In this document: one piece after another, positions 35,879 through 44,960 of the stretch
Layout: the number at the start of each line of letters is the position of its first letter
How positions within the stretch are numbered: position 1 is the first letter of the stretch
The notes under the pieces: generated by a model
Seen by the model: the letters and a program-made list of their open reading frames with translations, nothing else
What the model was told of the DNA's origin: nothing
Database searches by the model: none
Program-made: the position numbers and the translations under genes
NCBI GenBank assembly: GCA_964369385.1
Contig: CAYJEY010000004.1
Coordinates: forward strand, 1-64,000
Origin: CALVGQ01 sp964369385
GTDB lineage: Bacteria > Bacillota_I > Bacilli_A > Erysipelotrichales > Erysipelotrichaceae
Reading direction: 5' to 3'
Length of the DNA: 64,000 nt

Positions 35879-38785
35879 TTACTCCTTTGTCGCTGCAAAT
35901 AAACTATTCATTCTTATTTTAACAGCCCCTAAATTTGTAATTTCATCAATTTTTAATTGCGTATAAATCTTCTTGTTTCTCTCTAGTATTTCACGTGTTT
36001 CATCACTTGTAATGGAATCAACACCACAACCGAATGAGACAAGTTGCACAAGGTTCATATTTAACGCTTGATTTTCACTGATGTATTTGGCTGCAGCATA
36101 TACTCGTGCATGGAACGTCCATTGATTAAGTACATTCGTTTTCACACGTCCGCCAAGATGACTAATTCCATCTTCAGTAATTACGATAGCTCCTTGTGTA
36201 CAAATCAACTTATCAATTCCGTGGTTAATTTCAGGATCTAAGTGATATGGTCTTCCTGCCAATACAATGACTGGCATATTTAGCTCTTTTGCAACATTCA
36301 AATATTCTTGAGCTTTTTCTCTTATTTTCAATTGAAATACCCCAAGTTCTTGATAAGCAGCTTGAGCTGCTTGTTTGATTTCTACTAGAGAAATATTACT
36401 AAAATGTTTAGAAAGAATTTGATGTATTTTTTTAGGGAACTCTTTTTCCTTATGTAACCCCACATAATCTTTGATGAACACTTGGTTTTGTATACGAGAA
36501 ACATTCGATCCAATTACCTCAGGATAATAAGCTACAACAGGGCAATTATAATGATTATCTCCTAACTTCTCATCAACACTATAACTCATGCATGGATAGA
36601 AAATGGCATCAACTTCTTTTTCCAGTAAATCTTCAATGTGCCCATGTACTATTTTTGCTGGATAACATACTGTATCAGATGGAATGGTATGTTGTCCCTT
36701 TACGTATAGTGCACGTGTAGATTCACAGCTTCTTGTGATTCCAAACCCTAATTGTTGAAAGAAAGTATGCCAAAACGGCAATAATTCATACATATTAAGT
36801 CCCATTGGAATCCCAATTTGACCTCTATGCCCACGCATATCTTGATAAGAATCCAATAAATTCTTCTTAAATTCAAACATATTATAGTATTGACTTACTT
36901 CTTTTTTACCAAGAGGTCGCTCACAACGATTTCCACTAATGTAGCGCTCATTATTTTGAAATATATTGATTGTGAGCTTACACGCATTTGTACACAATCT
37001 ACAAGTTGTTGCTTTTACCTGGTGTTCAAACGTATTCAATTGATTCATAGTTAACACAGAACTATCTTTTGTTTTTTGTTTTTCTTTTACATATAATGCA
37101 GCACCAAAAGCGCCCATTAATCCAGACACAATTGGGCGTGTCACATTTCGCTTAATTTCATTTTCAAATGACCGAAGTACTACATCATTTAAAAATGTTC
37201 CTCCTTGGACTACAATATTCTTCCCAAGTGAATCAGCATTTGCTGCACGAATTACTTTATAAAGTGCATTCTTCACAACACTAATAGATAGTCCTGCCGA
37301 GATATTCTCTAATTTTGCACCATCTTTTTGCGCTTGTTTCACTGAAGAATTCATAAATACTGTACATCGTGATCCTAAATCAACTGGTTTATCTGCATAT
37401 AATCCTATTTTAGAGAAAGTCTCAATATCTTGGTTCAATGCTTCTGCAAAAGTTTGAAGGAACGATCCACAACCAGATGAGCAAGCTTCATTTAAAAAGA
37501 TATTATCAATCACACCATTTCTAATTTTAAAGCATTTGATATCTTGTCCACCTATATCAATGATAAAATCAACATTTGGATTATATTTTTTTGCTGCATA
37601 AAAATGCGCAACTGTTTCTACAATTCCTAAATCTCCATGGAAGGCATGCTTAATAATTTCCTCTCCATAACCAGTTGAGGCAAAACCTGCAATTTCAATA
37701 TTTGGATACTTCCTATAAATATCTTCTAAGAATTCTTTTACAAGAGGAACTGGTGTTCCTCCATTTTTAACATATTTGTATTCAACAATTTCTTCGTCTT
37801 CATTAAGCAATACTGCTTTGAGCGTTGTCGACCCAGCATCTACACCGATATAAGATTTTCCTTTTATTTTAGCAAGTTGTATTTCTTGTCCAATTTGATG
37901 ACGCTTAGCAAATTCATCATAATCATCTTGTGATTGAAAAAGTGGCTCACAACTTAAGTAATCACTTTCTCCCTCTTGTTTCATTAATGCCGAAACAATT
38001 TCATTAATTTGAACACTTTTTTCTTCTTCATATGAGTAGGTTGTCCCAAGGGCTACATAATACAATGAATTATCTGGAGCTAATCCTTTTACTTTGAGCG
38101 TTTGGTCAAATGCTTCACGCAATTGTGAAAAGAAACTTAATGGTCCACCTAAGTAAACAACATTTCCTTCAATTTCACGTCCTTGAGCTAAACCTGCAAT
38201 TGTTTGATTTACTACAGCATAAAAAATACTTGCTGAAATATCTTCTTTTTGTGCACCTTGATTTAACAATGGTTGAATATCTGTTTTAGCGAAAACACCA
38301 CAACGTGATGCAATGCTATATATTTTTTGATGAGACATCGAATACTCATTCATTTCAATTGGTGTGATTCCAAGTAATGTCGCCATTTGGTCAATGAATG
38401 CCCCCGTACCACCTGCACAAGATCCATTCATTCGAACTTCCATATCTCCTGATAGAAAGAGTACTTTCGCATCTTCTCCACCAAGTTCAATTACTACATC
38501 TGTTTGAGGTAACATTTTTTTCACCGCAAGTCTTGTGGCAAACACTTCTTGTACAAAAGGAATCCCAACTTTTTCTGCCATTCCCATACCTGCAGATCCT
38601 GAAATTTTAATTGTAACTTCTTCTTGTATATTACATTCTTTCTGAATCTTCTCTAATAAACTCGCTGTTTTTTGTGGTATTTGTGAAAAATGTCGTTCAT
38701 AGTTTGTAAATATAATTTCTTGATTTTCATCTACCACAACACATTTCAATGTTGTAGATCCAATATCTAAGCCAATTCTTACCAT
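35879..38785 (-). CDS. Acyl-CoA dehydratase activase, BcrAD/BadFG family (double ATPase)
   Basis: Iron-sulfur ATPase family that passes single electrons at low potential, as in 2-hydroxyglutaryl-CoA dehydratase activation. The 968-residue protein has two tandem ASKHA domains: the first with LDIGSTTLKCVVVDENQ and NGSCAGGTGAFIDQ, the second with GVDAGSTTLKAVLLNEDEE and NEACSSGCGSFLQ. Both have the Cys motif that holds a shared [4Fe-4S] cluster. A DUF2229-type region follows (from about residue 640, with CRLCTNACKL and NRCERPLGKK). Usually a single ~1400-residue protein; here the C-terminal part is the next gene. The partner dehydratase is not in the window, so the substrate is unknown. Confidence 0.82.
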   Translation of the reverse strand: MVRIGLDIGSTTLKCVVVDENQEIIFTNYERHFSQIPQKTASLLEKIQKECNIQEEVTIKISGSAGMGMAEKVGIPFVQEVFATRLAVKKMLPQTDVVIELGGEDAKVLFLSGDMEVRMNGSCAGGTGAFIDQMATLLGITPIEMNEYSMSHQKIYSIASRCGVFAKTDIQPLLNQGAQKEDISASIFYAVVNQTIAGLAQGREIEGNVVYLGGPLSFFSQLREAFDQTLKVKGLAPDNSLYYVALGTTYSYEEEKSVQINEIVSALMKQEGESDYLSCEPLFQSQDDYDEFAKRHQIGQEIQLAKIKGKSYIGVDAGSTTLKAVLLNEDEEIVEYKYVKNGGTPVPLVKEFLEDIYRKYPNIEIAGFASTGYGEEIIKHAFHGDLGIVETVAHFYAAKKYNPNVDFIIDIGGQDIKCFKIRNGVIDNIFLNEACSSGCGSFLQTFAEALNQDIETFSKIGLYADKPVDLGSRCTVFMNSSVKQAQKDGAKLENISAGLSISVVKNALYKVIRAANADSLGKNIVVQGGTFLNDVVLRSFENEIKRNVTRPIVSGLMGAFGAALYVKEKQKTKDSSVLTMNQLNTFEHQVKATTCRLCTNACKLTINIFQNNERYISGNRCERPLGKKEVSQYYNMFEFKKNLLDSYQDMRGHRGQIGIPMGLNMYELLPFWHTFFQQLGFGITRSCESTRALYVKGQHTIPSDTVCYPAKIVHGHIEDLLEKEVDAIFYPCMSYSVDEKLGDNHYNCPVVAYYPEVIGSNVSRIQNQVFIKDYVGLHKEKEFPKKIHQILSKHFSNISLVEIKQAAQAAYQELGVFQLKIREKAQEYLNVAKELNMPVIVLAGRPYHLDPEINHGIDKLICTQGAIVITEDGISHLGGRVKTNVLNQWTFHARVYAAAKYISENQALNMNLVQLVSFGCGVDSITSDETREILERNKKIYTQLKIDEITNLGAVKIRMNSLFAATKE

Positions 38786-38823
38786 CTTACACCTCTAAAT
38801 TTTTACGTTACAAGTTACATTCT

Positions 38824-38852
38824 AGCATAAAAAGAATGATTTCGCTGTCCAA
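38824..38852 (-). promoter_or_regulatory. Promoter of the activase operon
   Basis: TTGGAC (38847-38852), 17-base spacer, TATGCT (38824-38829) on the minus strand, about 40 bases before the start codon. Confidence 0.5.
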
Positions 38853-38868
38853 AACATGGAAATTATAC

Positions 38869-38892
38869 AAAAAAGTGCCTAAGCACTTTTGA
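38869..38892 (-). terminator. Terminator of the SDR-containing operon
   Basis: Stem AAAAGTGC / GCACTTTT (38871-38890) with a four-base loop overlapping the SDR stop codon. On the minus strand a T-run follows. Confidence 0.85.
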
Positions 38893-39664
38893 TTTTTTGT
38901 CCTTTTTTTACTTGGTGTAGCACGATACTTTTTGGAAGTATTGGAGAAAGTGTAAGTGATAGTTTTTGCCACAAGTTTACTCCAACCATCACAATTCTTT
39001 TTTTATCCAGCATAGCTTGATATCCGATTACAGCTACCTCATGAGGTTCTACCGTTTTTTTAAAGAAATCAGTTGATTTCATCCCTGATACGCTTGCAAA
39101 ATTTGAAATTGTTGCACCTGGTTGAAGTGTTGTCACACTCACACTTGAATGCTCTAACTCGCTACTCAACGCTAAAGAAAACGAAGTTACATATGCCTTA
39201 GTTGCAAAGTACACAGCTTGTAGTGGCCCTGGAATACTCGATACTGCTGAGGACACATTGAGTATACTTCCACCTCCATTTTTAATCATGGCAGGAATAA
39301 ATAAATGAGTAAGTTCACTCAGCGCAATGACATTGACTTGAATCATCTTTGCTTCTTGGTGCCAATCACGATAAATGAACTCGCCTTGTCCTCCAAATCC
39401 AGCATTATTAATGAGATATTCTATTTGAATTTTGTCTTTTAATACCTCATTGAATATTTCTTTCGCCGCATTTGGATGTGATAAGTCAATATCTATTGCC
39501 TTTACTTCAACTCCATAACTTTGTTGTAGTTCGATTTGAACTTCATCGAGTTTTACAGCATTTCTTGCCACAATAATTAAATCATTGCCTTTTTGTGCAT
39601 GAATACGCGCAAAAGCCAATCCAATACCACTTGTGGCACCAGTAATTAGTGCTACATGCTTCAT
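38879..39664 (-). CDS. Short-chain dehydrogenase/reductase
   Basis: NAD(P)-dependent oxidoreductase of 261 residues, classical SDR. The nucleotide site is TGATSGIGLAFARI near the N-terminus, the NAG motif is in YLINNAGFGGQG, and the catalytic triad is Ser in NVSSAVSSIPG and Tyr/Lys in YFATK. A hydrophobic C-terminus resembles the DltE/YqjQ-type SDRs, which often act on lipids. The start overlaps the TVP38 gene by four bases. Being the last gene of an operon with a phosphatidyltransferase and a membrane protein, it may work on a membrane lipid or its precursor (inference). Confidence 0.88.
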   Translation of the reverse strand: MKHVALITGATSGIGLAFARIHAQKGNDLIIVARNAVKLDEVQIELQQSYGVEVKAIDIDLSHPNAAKEIFNEVLKDKIQIEYLINNAGFGGQGEFIYRDWHQEAKMIQVNVIALSELTHLFIPAMIKNGGGSILNVSSAVSSIPGPLQAVYFATKAYVTSFSLALSSELEHSSVSVTTLQPGATISNFASVSGMKSTDFFKKTVEPHEVAVIGYQAMLDKKRIVMVGVNLWQKLSLTLSPILPKSIVLHQVKKGQKIKSA

Positions 39665-40314
39665 ACAGAGACACTCGCTTTATTTTTCTTCATTACCTTA
39701 GTCGTTATTAGCGTAAATGCTGCCAAAATTCCAACAGATATAATGATCCCCCACGGATTATTTTGAATATCACTTGCCGTATATGCAGCATACACGTAAA
39801 TACATGATCCTGGAAGCATTCCAATAAAGGATGCCAGTGCATATTTTTTATATGATATTGAAGTAAGTCCAGGAATATAATTCACGACGTTAAATGGAAA
39901 TAGTGGAATCATTCTTAGATACAACATATAAATGAATCCATTCTTGTCCATTTGGTCATTTATTTTATCCACAAAAGAAGAATTCTTTAGTATTTTAGTC
40001 ACAAAATCTTTTCCTGCAAGTCGTGAAATCCAAAATGTGATTGTTGTACCTATATTGGAAGCAATTACTACAATCAAAATTCCATTCCACAACCCAAAAA
40101 GTGGTGCTGCCAACAATGTCATCGGAAGTCCTGGTACAACTAGTACAACAGCTAAGATATATAAAAGCCCAAAAACCACTATACCCCAAGGTGAGTCAGT
40201 GAATTGAGAAATTAAGTTAGTTACATAGTCAATCGATAGCCACTCACGAAGTGGGCTCAAAAAGACAATTGCGATGATGAGCACAACAATAAGAATTGGT
40301 ATATATTTTTTCAT
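39661..40314 (-). CDS. TVP38/TMEM64 (VTT-domain) membrane protein
   Basis: Membrane protein of 217 residues with about five or six hydrophobic segments. The VTT domain is seen in VPGLPMTLLAAPLFGLWNGI and LRMIPLFPFNVVNYIPGLTSISY, which carry the conserved G-x-P and (F/Y)xxR patterns of the DedA/SNARE-associated family. Related proteins act as lipid scramblases or undecaprenyl-phosphate translocases; this one is not assigned. It lies four bases after the CDP-alcohol transferase gene and overlaps the SDR start. Confidence 0.88.
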   Translation of the reverse strand: MKKYIPILIVVLIIAIVFLSPLREWLSIDYVTNLISQFTDSPWGIVVFGLLYILAVVLVVPGLPMTLLAAPLFGLWNGILIVVIASNIGTTITFWISRLAGKDFVTKILKNSSFVDKINDQMDKNGFIYMLYLRMIPLFPFNVVNYIPGLTSISYKKYALASFIGMLPGSCIYVYAAYTASDIQNNPWGIIISVGILAAFTLITTKVMKKNKASVSV

Positions 40315-40318
40315 AACT

Positions 40319-40906
40319 TTACTCCTGTAATATTTTTATAATTCGGATTGAACGCAAGATTCCAGTTACAAAAATTAAACAAGTTAATGCTCCTAAAAAA
40401 TATCCTGCCCATTGTGGTAGTATCAACATCAATACAAAACAAATAAAAGTTTCCGAGCGCTCAATTAGTCCAACATCATAATGCATACTCTTACTGCCTT
40501 TATTTTTAATGAGTGCCCCTGCTAATGAAAATGTTGAAAAGTTGAAAATGACAGATACCAAGAATAATAAATATAATAAACTTAATTCCGGTTTTATAAA
40601 ATAAAATCCAATGATGACACTCGCTTCTACTAAGCGATCAAACACCATATCAAGAAATGCGCCTACATATGATGATTTATTCGTAACTCGAGCCACTGTT
40701 CCATCTAATATATCCAATAATCCTGATAGTAAAAGAAGTGCACAGGCAATAATGTATTCCCCATTGGCAATGAACAACGCGCTAATTACACCAACCACAA
40801 ATGCCAATACTGTTACATGATTTGGTGTTAATCCTGTTTTGATAACGAGGTGACTTGTTTTGTCGAAAACTGGCTGAAAAACTTTACGATAATTTGTATC
40901 AATCAT
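40319..40906 (-). CDS. CDP-alcohol phosphatidyltransferase
   Basis: Integral membrane transferase of 195 residues that moves a phosphatidyl group from CDP-diacylglycerol to an alcohol. The catalytic motif is LDILDGTVARVTNKSSYVGA continuing FLDMVFDR, the DGxxAR(x8)Gx3Dx3D pattern. Six hydrophobic segments are visible. The product could be PgsA-like, but its place with a flavoprotein and a VTT protein suggests a specialised lipid. Start ATG 40906 lies 15 bases after the flavoprotein stop. Confidence 0.9.
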   Translation of the reverse strand: MIDTNYRKVFQPVFDKTSHLVIKTGLTPNHVTVLAFVVGVISALFIANGEYIIACALLLLSGLLDILDGTVARVTNKSSYVGAFLDMVFDRLVEASVIIGFYFIKPELSLLYLLFLVSVIFNFSTFSLAGALIKNKGSKSMHYDVGLIERSETFICFVLMLILPQWAGYFLGALTCLIFVTGILRSIRIIKILQE

Positions 40907-40921
40907 ATACTTTCATCCTCT

Positions 40922-42337
40922 CTAGTTTTTCCAACGAATCACTTTTTTGAGTAAATCTAATTGCCATTTAGTAACATGTGATTTTCGATATTTACTTGCC
41001 GCTGTTTTAAATATCTCTGCTTGCGTTGGGTAAGGTAAAATTAGATCATAAAAACTTGATATCTTTTGTCTAGTGTGAACACATAATGCCATTACTGCAA
41101 TTAATTCTCCTGCATTCCCTGCTACAATTGTTGCCCCTAAAATTTGCCCTTTTTTATCAACGATAATTTTTAGGAATCCTGTATCTTCATCTTCTGCACG
41201 AGCACGATCATTCTCACGCATAGGCACAAAAATCACTTCATGATTAGCGTCCTTTTCTATTGCTTCTCGCTCACTTAATCCAACATGTGCTACTTCTGGC
41301 TTAGTATATGTACACCATACAACTGAGCGATAATCTACTTCCTTACTCATTCCAAACAAAGCATTTTGAATCACTATAGCTGCTTGATAAGAAGCCATAT
41401 GGGTGAACTGATAAGGTCCTACCACATCTCCGCAAGCATAGATATTTTTTACACTTGTCTGCATTGATTCATTGACTTCAACGTAACCATACTTGGTAGT
41501 TTGAACGCCAACAGCTTCAATGTTTAATCCTTCTAACACTGGCCTTCTACCTAAACTTACAAGCAAGGCATCCCCTTCAACTTCTATTATTTGATCATCT
41601 TTCTCAATAATGACTTTCGTGATTCCTTCACTTTGTTTCACTTCTTTGATTGCAGCATTAAACATTAACTCAATTCCATCTTCACTCAGGCGATTAATCA
41701 TGATTTGACTAACTTCTGGTTCATCCTTTGCAAATAAGCGCTCATTGCGGTCTACAACCACAACCTCACTACCTAAATGACAAAAAGCTTGACCTAATTC
41801 AAGTCCAATCGGGCCAGCTCCTAACACAATCAAGCGTTTGGGCTGTTGACTTATTTTAAAAATATTATAATTTGTGTAGTACTCACAGTTTGATAATCCT
41901 GGAATTCCTGGTACATTAGCTTGGGAACCTGTTGCTATGACGATACTTTTTGATTGGTATTGATGATTAGCTACTTCTACAGTATGTTCATCCACAAGCT
42001 TTCCACTACCTAATACAACTTTGACACCTAAACCTTCAAAACGTTCCACAGAGTCATGTGGGGCAATTGAATCAATGACGGATTGTACATAGTCTACCAC
42101 TTGTCGAATATTTACTTCTTTACTTTTGATGTGAGTACCATATTTATTTTGAATTTTTGAACTATGTGCTGCATGTAATAAACTTTTACTTGGAACACAA
42201 CCATAATTTAAGCAATCCCCACCCATCAGATGATTTTCTACTAGAAGCACTTTAGCACCAAGTGTTGCACTTCCTGCGGCAACGACAAGTCCACCACTTC
42301 CAGCTCCAATCACAATCAAATCATATTCGTATTTCAT
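40922..42337 (-). CDS. FAD-dependent pyridine nucleotide-disulfide oxidoreductase (MerA-like)
   Basis: Flavoprotein disulfide reductase of 471 residues. FAD site IGAGSGGLVVAAGSATLGA, redox pair GGDCLNYGCVPSKSLL (CxxxxC), a second Rossmann NADH site IVLGAGPIGLELGQAF and the C-terminal dimerisation domain. It lacks a heavy-metal N-terminal domain and the vicinal C-terminal Cys pair of mercuric reductase, and the usual catalytic His region reads LPYPTQAEIF (Tyr in place of His). It belongs to the MerA-like subgroup often next to TVP38 genes. A mercury role is not supported. First gene of the four-gene operon. Confidence 0.88.
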   Translation of the reverse strand: MKYEYDLIVIGAGSGGLVVAAGSATLGAKVLLVENHLMGGDCLNYGCVPSKSLLHAAHSSKIQNKYGTHIKSKEVNIRQVVDYVQSVIDSIAPHDSVERFEGLGVKVVLGSGKLVDEHTVEVANHQYQSKSIVIATGSQANVPGIPGLSNCEYYTNYNIFKISQQPKRLIVLGAGPIGLELGQAFCHLGSEVVVVDRNERLFAKDEPEVSQIMINRLSEDGIELMFNAAIKEVKQSEGITKVIIEKDDQIIEVEGDALLVSLGRRPVLEGLNIEAVGVQTTKYGYVEVNESMQTSVKNIYACGDVVGPYQFTHMASYQAAIVIQNALFGMSKEVDYRSVVWCTYTKPEVAHVGLSEREAIEKDANHEVIFVPMRENDRARAEDEDTGFLKIIVDKKGQILGATIVAGNAGELIAVMALCVHTRQKISSFYDLILPYPTQAEIFKTAASKYRKSHVTKWQLDLLKKVIRWKN

Positions 42338-42661
42338 AGTCCTCCTTCTATCCCTTTGATACTCAAATCATAGCATATTCCCACCACTATAAAAAGTAAT
42401 GTGCTTATGAATTTATTAAATAAATATGTTAATTAAAATATAGATAAAGACATTTATAAAATCAAATATTATATTTTGTAACACTTTAGATTCAAAATAC
42501 TGTATTAAACACTTAAATCTACAAATTATTAAGTAAAACTATACATTTTCACTCGTTAGTAGTCATATAGATAGAAGTTTTATCTACAATATTGCAGGGA
42601 CTTAACCATAAAGTTAGTACTTTTCAATATGAATAGACGATTAACTCCAGGAGGAAGAAAA
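42338..42661. other. Divergent intergenic region
   Basis: A 324-base AT-rich gap between the flavoprotein gene (minus) and the lipoprotein gene (plus). A small hairpin TAGATA / TATCTA lies at 42568-42586. The plus-strand ribosome site GGAGG is at about 42650. I see no open frame, RNA gene or repeat; both divergent promoters should be here but none has a clear consensus. Confidence 0.4.
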
Positions 42662-43000
42662 ATGAAAAAGACAATGGCATTACTTTCACTAGCATTACTC
42701 TTAGTTTTAGCGGCTTGCTCAACCCCAAAAGAAGAAGTTGAGGAAGCACCAGAGTCTACAGTGACACCAACAGAAGCAATGGTAAGCGAGGAAGCTGTAG
42801 ACCCTCAAATGGAAGAAGAAATGGCATATGAAGAATACACATTAGATGAATTAGCTAAATACAACGGTAAAGATGGTATGCCTGCTTACATCGCAATTGA
42901 TGGACTCATCTATGATGTATCAGAAACACCACAGTGGATGGAAGAATCACATGGTGGCAGCATGGCTGATACTGATATTAGCGAAGCATTCAAAACCTAA
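42662..43000 (+). CDS. Lipoprotein with cytochrome b5-like heme/steroid-binding domain
   Basis: Surface lipoprotein of 112 residues: signal peptide with lipobox LVLAAC (Cys about residue 19), an acidic linker (Glu/Thr-rich, ~40 residues), then YTLDELAKYNGKDGMPAYIA and IDGLIYDVSETPQWMEESHGG, the N-terminal half of a bacterial cytochrome b5-like domain. The first axial His position is present in SHGG. The family usually continues past DLTEAF to a second His (APH), but this protein stops at DISEAFKT, so the second ligand is absent. I chose ATG 42662, seven bases after GGAGG; the in-frame ATG at 42629 precedes the ribosome site. Confidence 0.75.
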   Translation: MKKTMALLSLALLLVLAACSTPKEEVEEAPESTVTPTEAMVSEEAVDPQMEEEMAYEEYTLDELAKYNGKDGMPAYIAIDGLIYDVSETPQWMEESHGGSMADTDISEAFKT

Positions 43001-43072
43001 TGACATAATGATAATCATTTTGAAAACTTCCTTGTTTTCTGGATGTTGACTGAAGAATAAATAAGTATAAAA

Positions 43073-43112
43073 AAGGTGTAACACATTATAGTTTCTAATG
43101 TGCTACACTTTT
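43073..43112. terminator. Bidirectional terminator, lipoprotein and adenine deaminase
   Basis: Long stem GTGTAACACATTA / TAATGTGCTACAC (43076-43108, one mismatch), flanked by A residues on the left and T residues on the right, between convergent genes. Confidence 0.85.
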
Positions 43113-43118
43113 TTTCAT

Positions 43119-44882
43119 CTATTTTACGAATAATGGAATGATTGTTTGTGTTTTAACATCAATTAAACCCACATCACTCATTTTTACTTCTGGAATTACT
43201 GGAAGTGCTAACGTCGCAATACGTAAAACTGGATTCTCTTGCTCACAAAGTCCAAGTTTGCGATCCGCTTCTTTCATCAATTCAACATCATGTGCTAATT
43301 CTACTGTTGGCTTCACTGACATCAAACCACCCACACGAAGCTCTAAAGTATGAAGAACTTCACGGTTAAGTACTGCTGACATTCCCCCACCACATGTTTT
43401 TAGTTGATCAATCGCAATAAGTGCATCTTCTACATCTTTGAACACAACAACTAAGTTATGACAATCATGTGCAACAGTTGAAGCTACAGCACCTTGTTTC
43501 AACCCAAAGTTTTGAACTGGGTATACCGATATTTTATTTATTCCATAGCGATTAATTACCGCTACAAAGCTCATATTAGGATCATCATTTAACTGTACTA
43601 CACCATCTTTTACTGGAAAGCTTGCTTCTACAAGTTTTGTATAAGAAGATATAAAATTCAAGTAAGATAAGCAGTTCAATTGAACTTCTTTTCCTTGTGA
43701 GTGAATTTCTAAATCTGCACGAGAGATTTCTGGAATATTCACTGAATTTGCCACTTCTAATTGAAATTCTTTTGGCTCAAATTCAACTACTAGTTTTCCA
43801 TCTTGTGCTACAAGCTCTCCCATATAATAGACTGATGTCGGCTTGATAAATTGAATATCTTCTACAAAACATAAATCAGCGACAAAACCTGGGGCAATTG
43901 CACCCAGGTTATCAAAATGAATTTGTCTAGCACAATTTATTGTAGCACTCTTAATTGCTGTGATTGGATCTAAACCAGCACGAATAGCAGCATTAACTAC
44001 ATCATTCATATGACCTATGTGTAAAATATCATCAGGTTCACGATCATCCGTACATAAAGTTAGTGTATCATAAAATTTAAAGTGCTTGATTTCATCGACA
44101 ACTGTCTTCACGTTTTTTGAGATACTTCCTTCTCGTGCATCAACATACATTCCATAACGTAGCTTTGTAAGCCCATCTTTTCCTGCACGTGTTTCATGAC
44201 ATGTGTTTGGTCCTCCGCATAAATACGCACTCAACCAACGACTTGGAAGCCCTGGTGCATGTCCTTGTAGATACAAATTTTTACTTCTTGCAAGATCAAT
44301 AATATCATGGATACGCTCTTCTCCATGAATTACAGCTAAGAAATCCATAACTTCTGCAAGTCCGATGATGCGTTCTTTATCCATGAAATCAGAAATCAGA
44401 TCCGCTGTAAAGTCGGCACCGCTTGTCTCAAGTTTTGGTACAGCTGGAACACACGAAGGCATATCAATGAATTGGCGCATTGGCAAATTCTCTGAACTAT
44501 CGTACATATATTCAACACCTTTTAATCCCCATACATTGGCAATTTCATGTGGGTCTGTCACAACGGTTGTCGTTCCCCATGGTATAACTGATTTCGCAAA
44601 GTTTACAGGTGTTTGCATCGAGCTCTCAATATGCACATGTGGATCAATGAGTCCTGGTATAATGTATTGCCCTTTCGCATCGACAACCTTTAATGCATTT
44701 GGCTCATGTTCAAATTCATAATCCACATAGACAATAAATCCCTGATGAATCCAGATGTTTCCTTCTAATATCTCACCGGTAAAGACATTTACAATTTTTC
44801 CATTGGTAATCACTAAGTCAGATTTAATCTTTCCCATTGCTGCACTAAGAATCGCTTTTTTATCTTTATATTCTATTCTCAT
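43119..44882 (-). CDS. ade: Adenine deaminase
   Basis: Deaminates adenine to hypoxanthine in purine salvage. The 587-residue protein is an amidohydrolase-fold adenine deaminase: metal motif GLIDPHVHIESSM (HxH), TTTVVTDPHEIANVWGLKG, and the C-terminal STVAHDCHNLVVVF, characteristic of the bacterial Ade/AdeC type. Length is normal and all motifs are intact. Single gene with a consensus promoter and a shared terminator. No purine riboswitch fits in the short upstream gap. Confidence 0.95.
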   Translation of the reverse strand: MRIEYKDKKAILSAAMGKIKSDLVITNGKIVNVFTGEILEGNIWIHQGFIVYVDYEFEHEPNALKVVDAKGQYIIPGLIDPHVHIESSMQTPVNFAKSVIPWGTTTVVTDPHEIANVWGLKGVEYMYDSSENLPMRQFIDMPSCVPAVPKLETSGADFTADLISDFMDKERIIGLAEVMDFLAVIHGEERIHDIIDLARSKNLYLQGHAPGLPSRWLSAYLCGGPNTCHETRAGKDGLTKLRYGMYVDAREGSISKNVKTVVDEIKHFKFYDTLTLCTDDREPDDILHIGHMNDVVNAAIRAGLDPITAIKSATINCARQIHFDNLGAIAPGFVADLCFVEDIQFIKPTSVYYMGELVAQDGKLVVEFEPKEFQLEVANSVNIPEISRADLEIHSQGKEVQLNCLSYLNFISSYTKLVEASFPVKDGVVQLNDDPNMSFVAVINRYGINKISVYPVQNFGLKQGAVASTVAHDCHNLVVVFKDVEDALIAIDQLKTCGGGMSAVLNREVLHTLELRVGGLMSVKPTVELAHDVELMKEADRKLGLCEQENPVLRIATLALPVIPEVKMSDVGLIDVKTQTIIPLFVK

Positions 44883-44906
44883 AACCCATCTCCTAATTTC
44901 TTTACT

Positions 44907-44935
44907 ATTTTAACACCGTAAATTACTCTCTTCAA
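44907..44935 (-). promoter_or_regulatory. Promoter of ade
   Basis: TTGAAG (44930-44935), 17-base spacer, TAAAAT (44907-44912) on the minus strand, about 25 bases before the start codon. Confidence 0.6.
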
Positions 44936-44939
44936 TAAA

Positions 44940-44960
44940 AAAGAGTGTTTTCACTCTATT
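44940..44960 (-). terminator. Terminator of the diguanylate cyclase gene
   Basis: Hairpin AGAGTG / CACTCT (44942-44957) with a four-base loop, over the stop codon; on the minus strand TTTTTTATT follows. Confidence 0.8.

Noticed and set aside
40922..42337. Mercuric reductase
   Set aside because: No N-terminal heavy-metal domain, no C-terminal vicinal cysteines and no mer genes nearby. The protein is only MerA-like.
44365..44721. Plus-strand frame of 118 codons opposite ade
   Set aside because: It is antisense to conserved adenine deaminase motifs; no ribosome site or promoter is seen.
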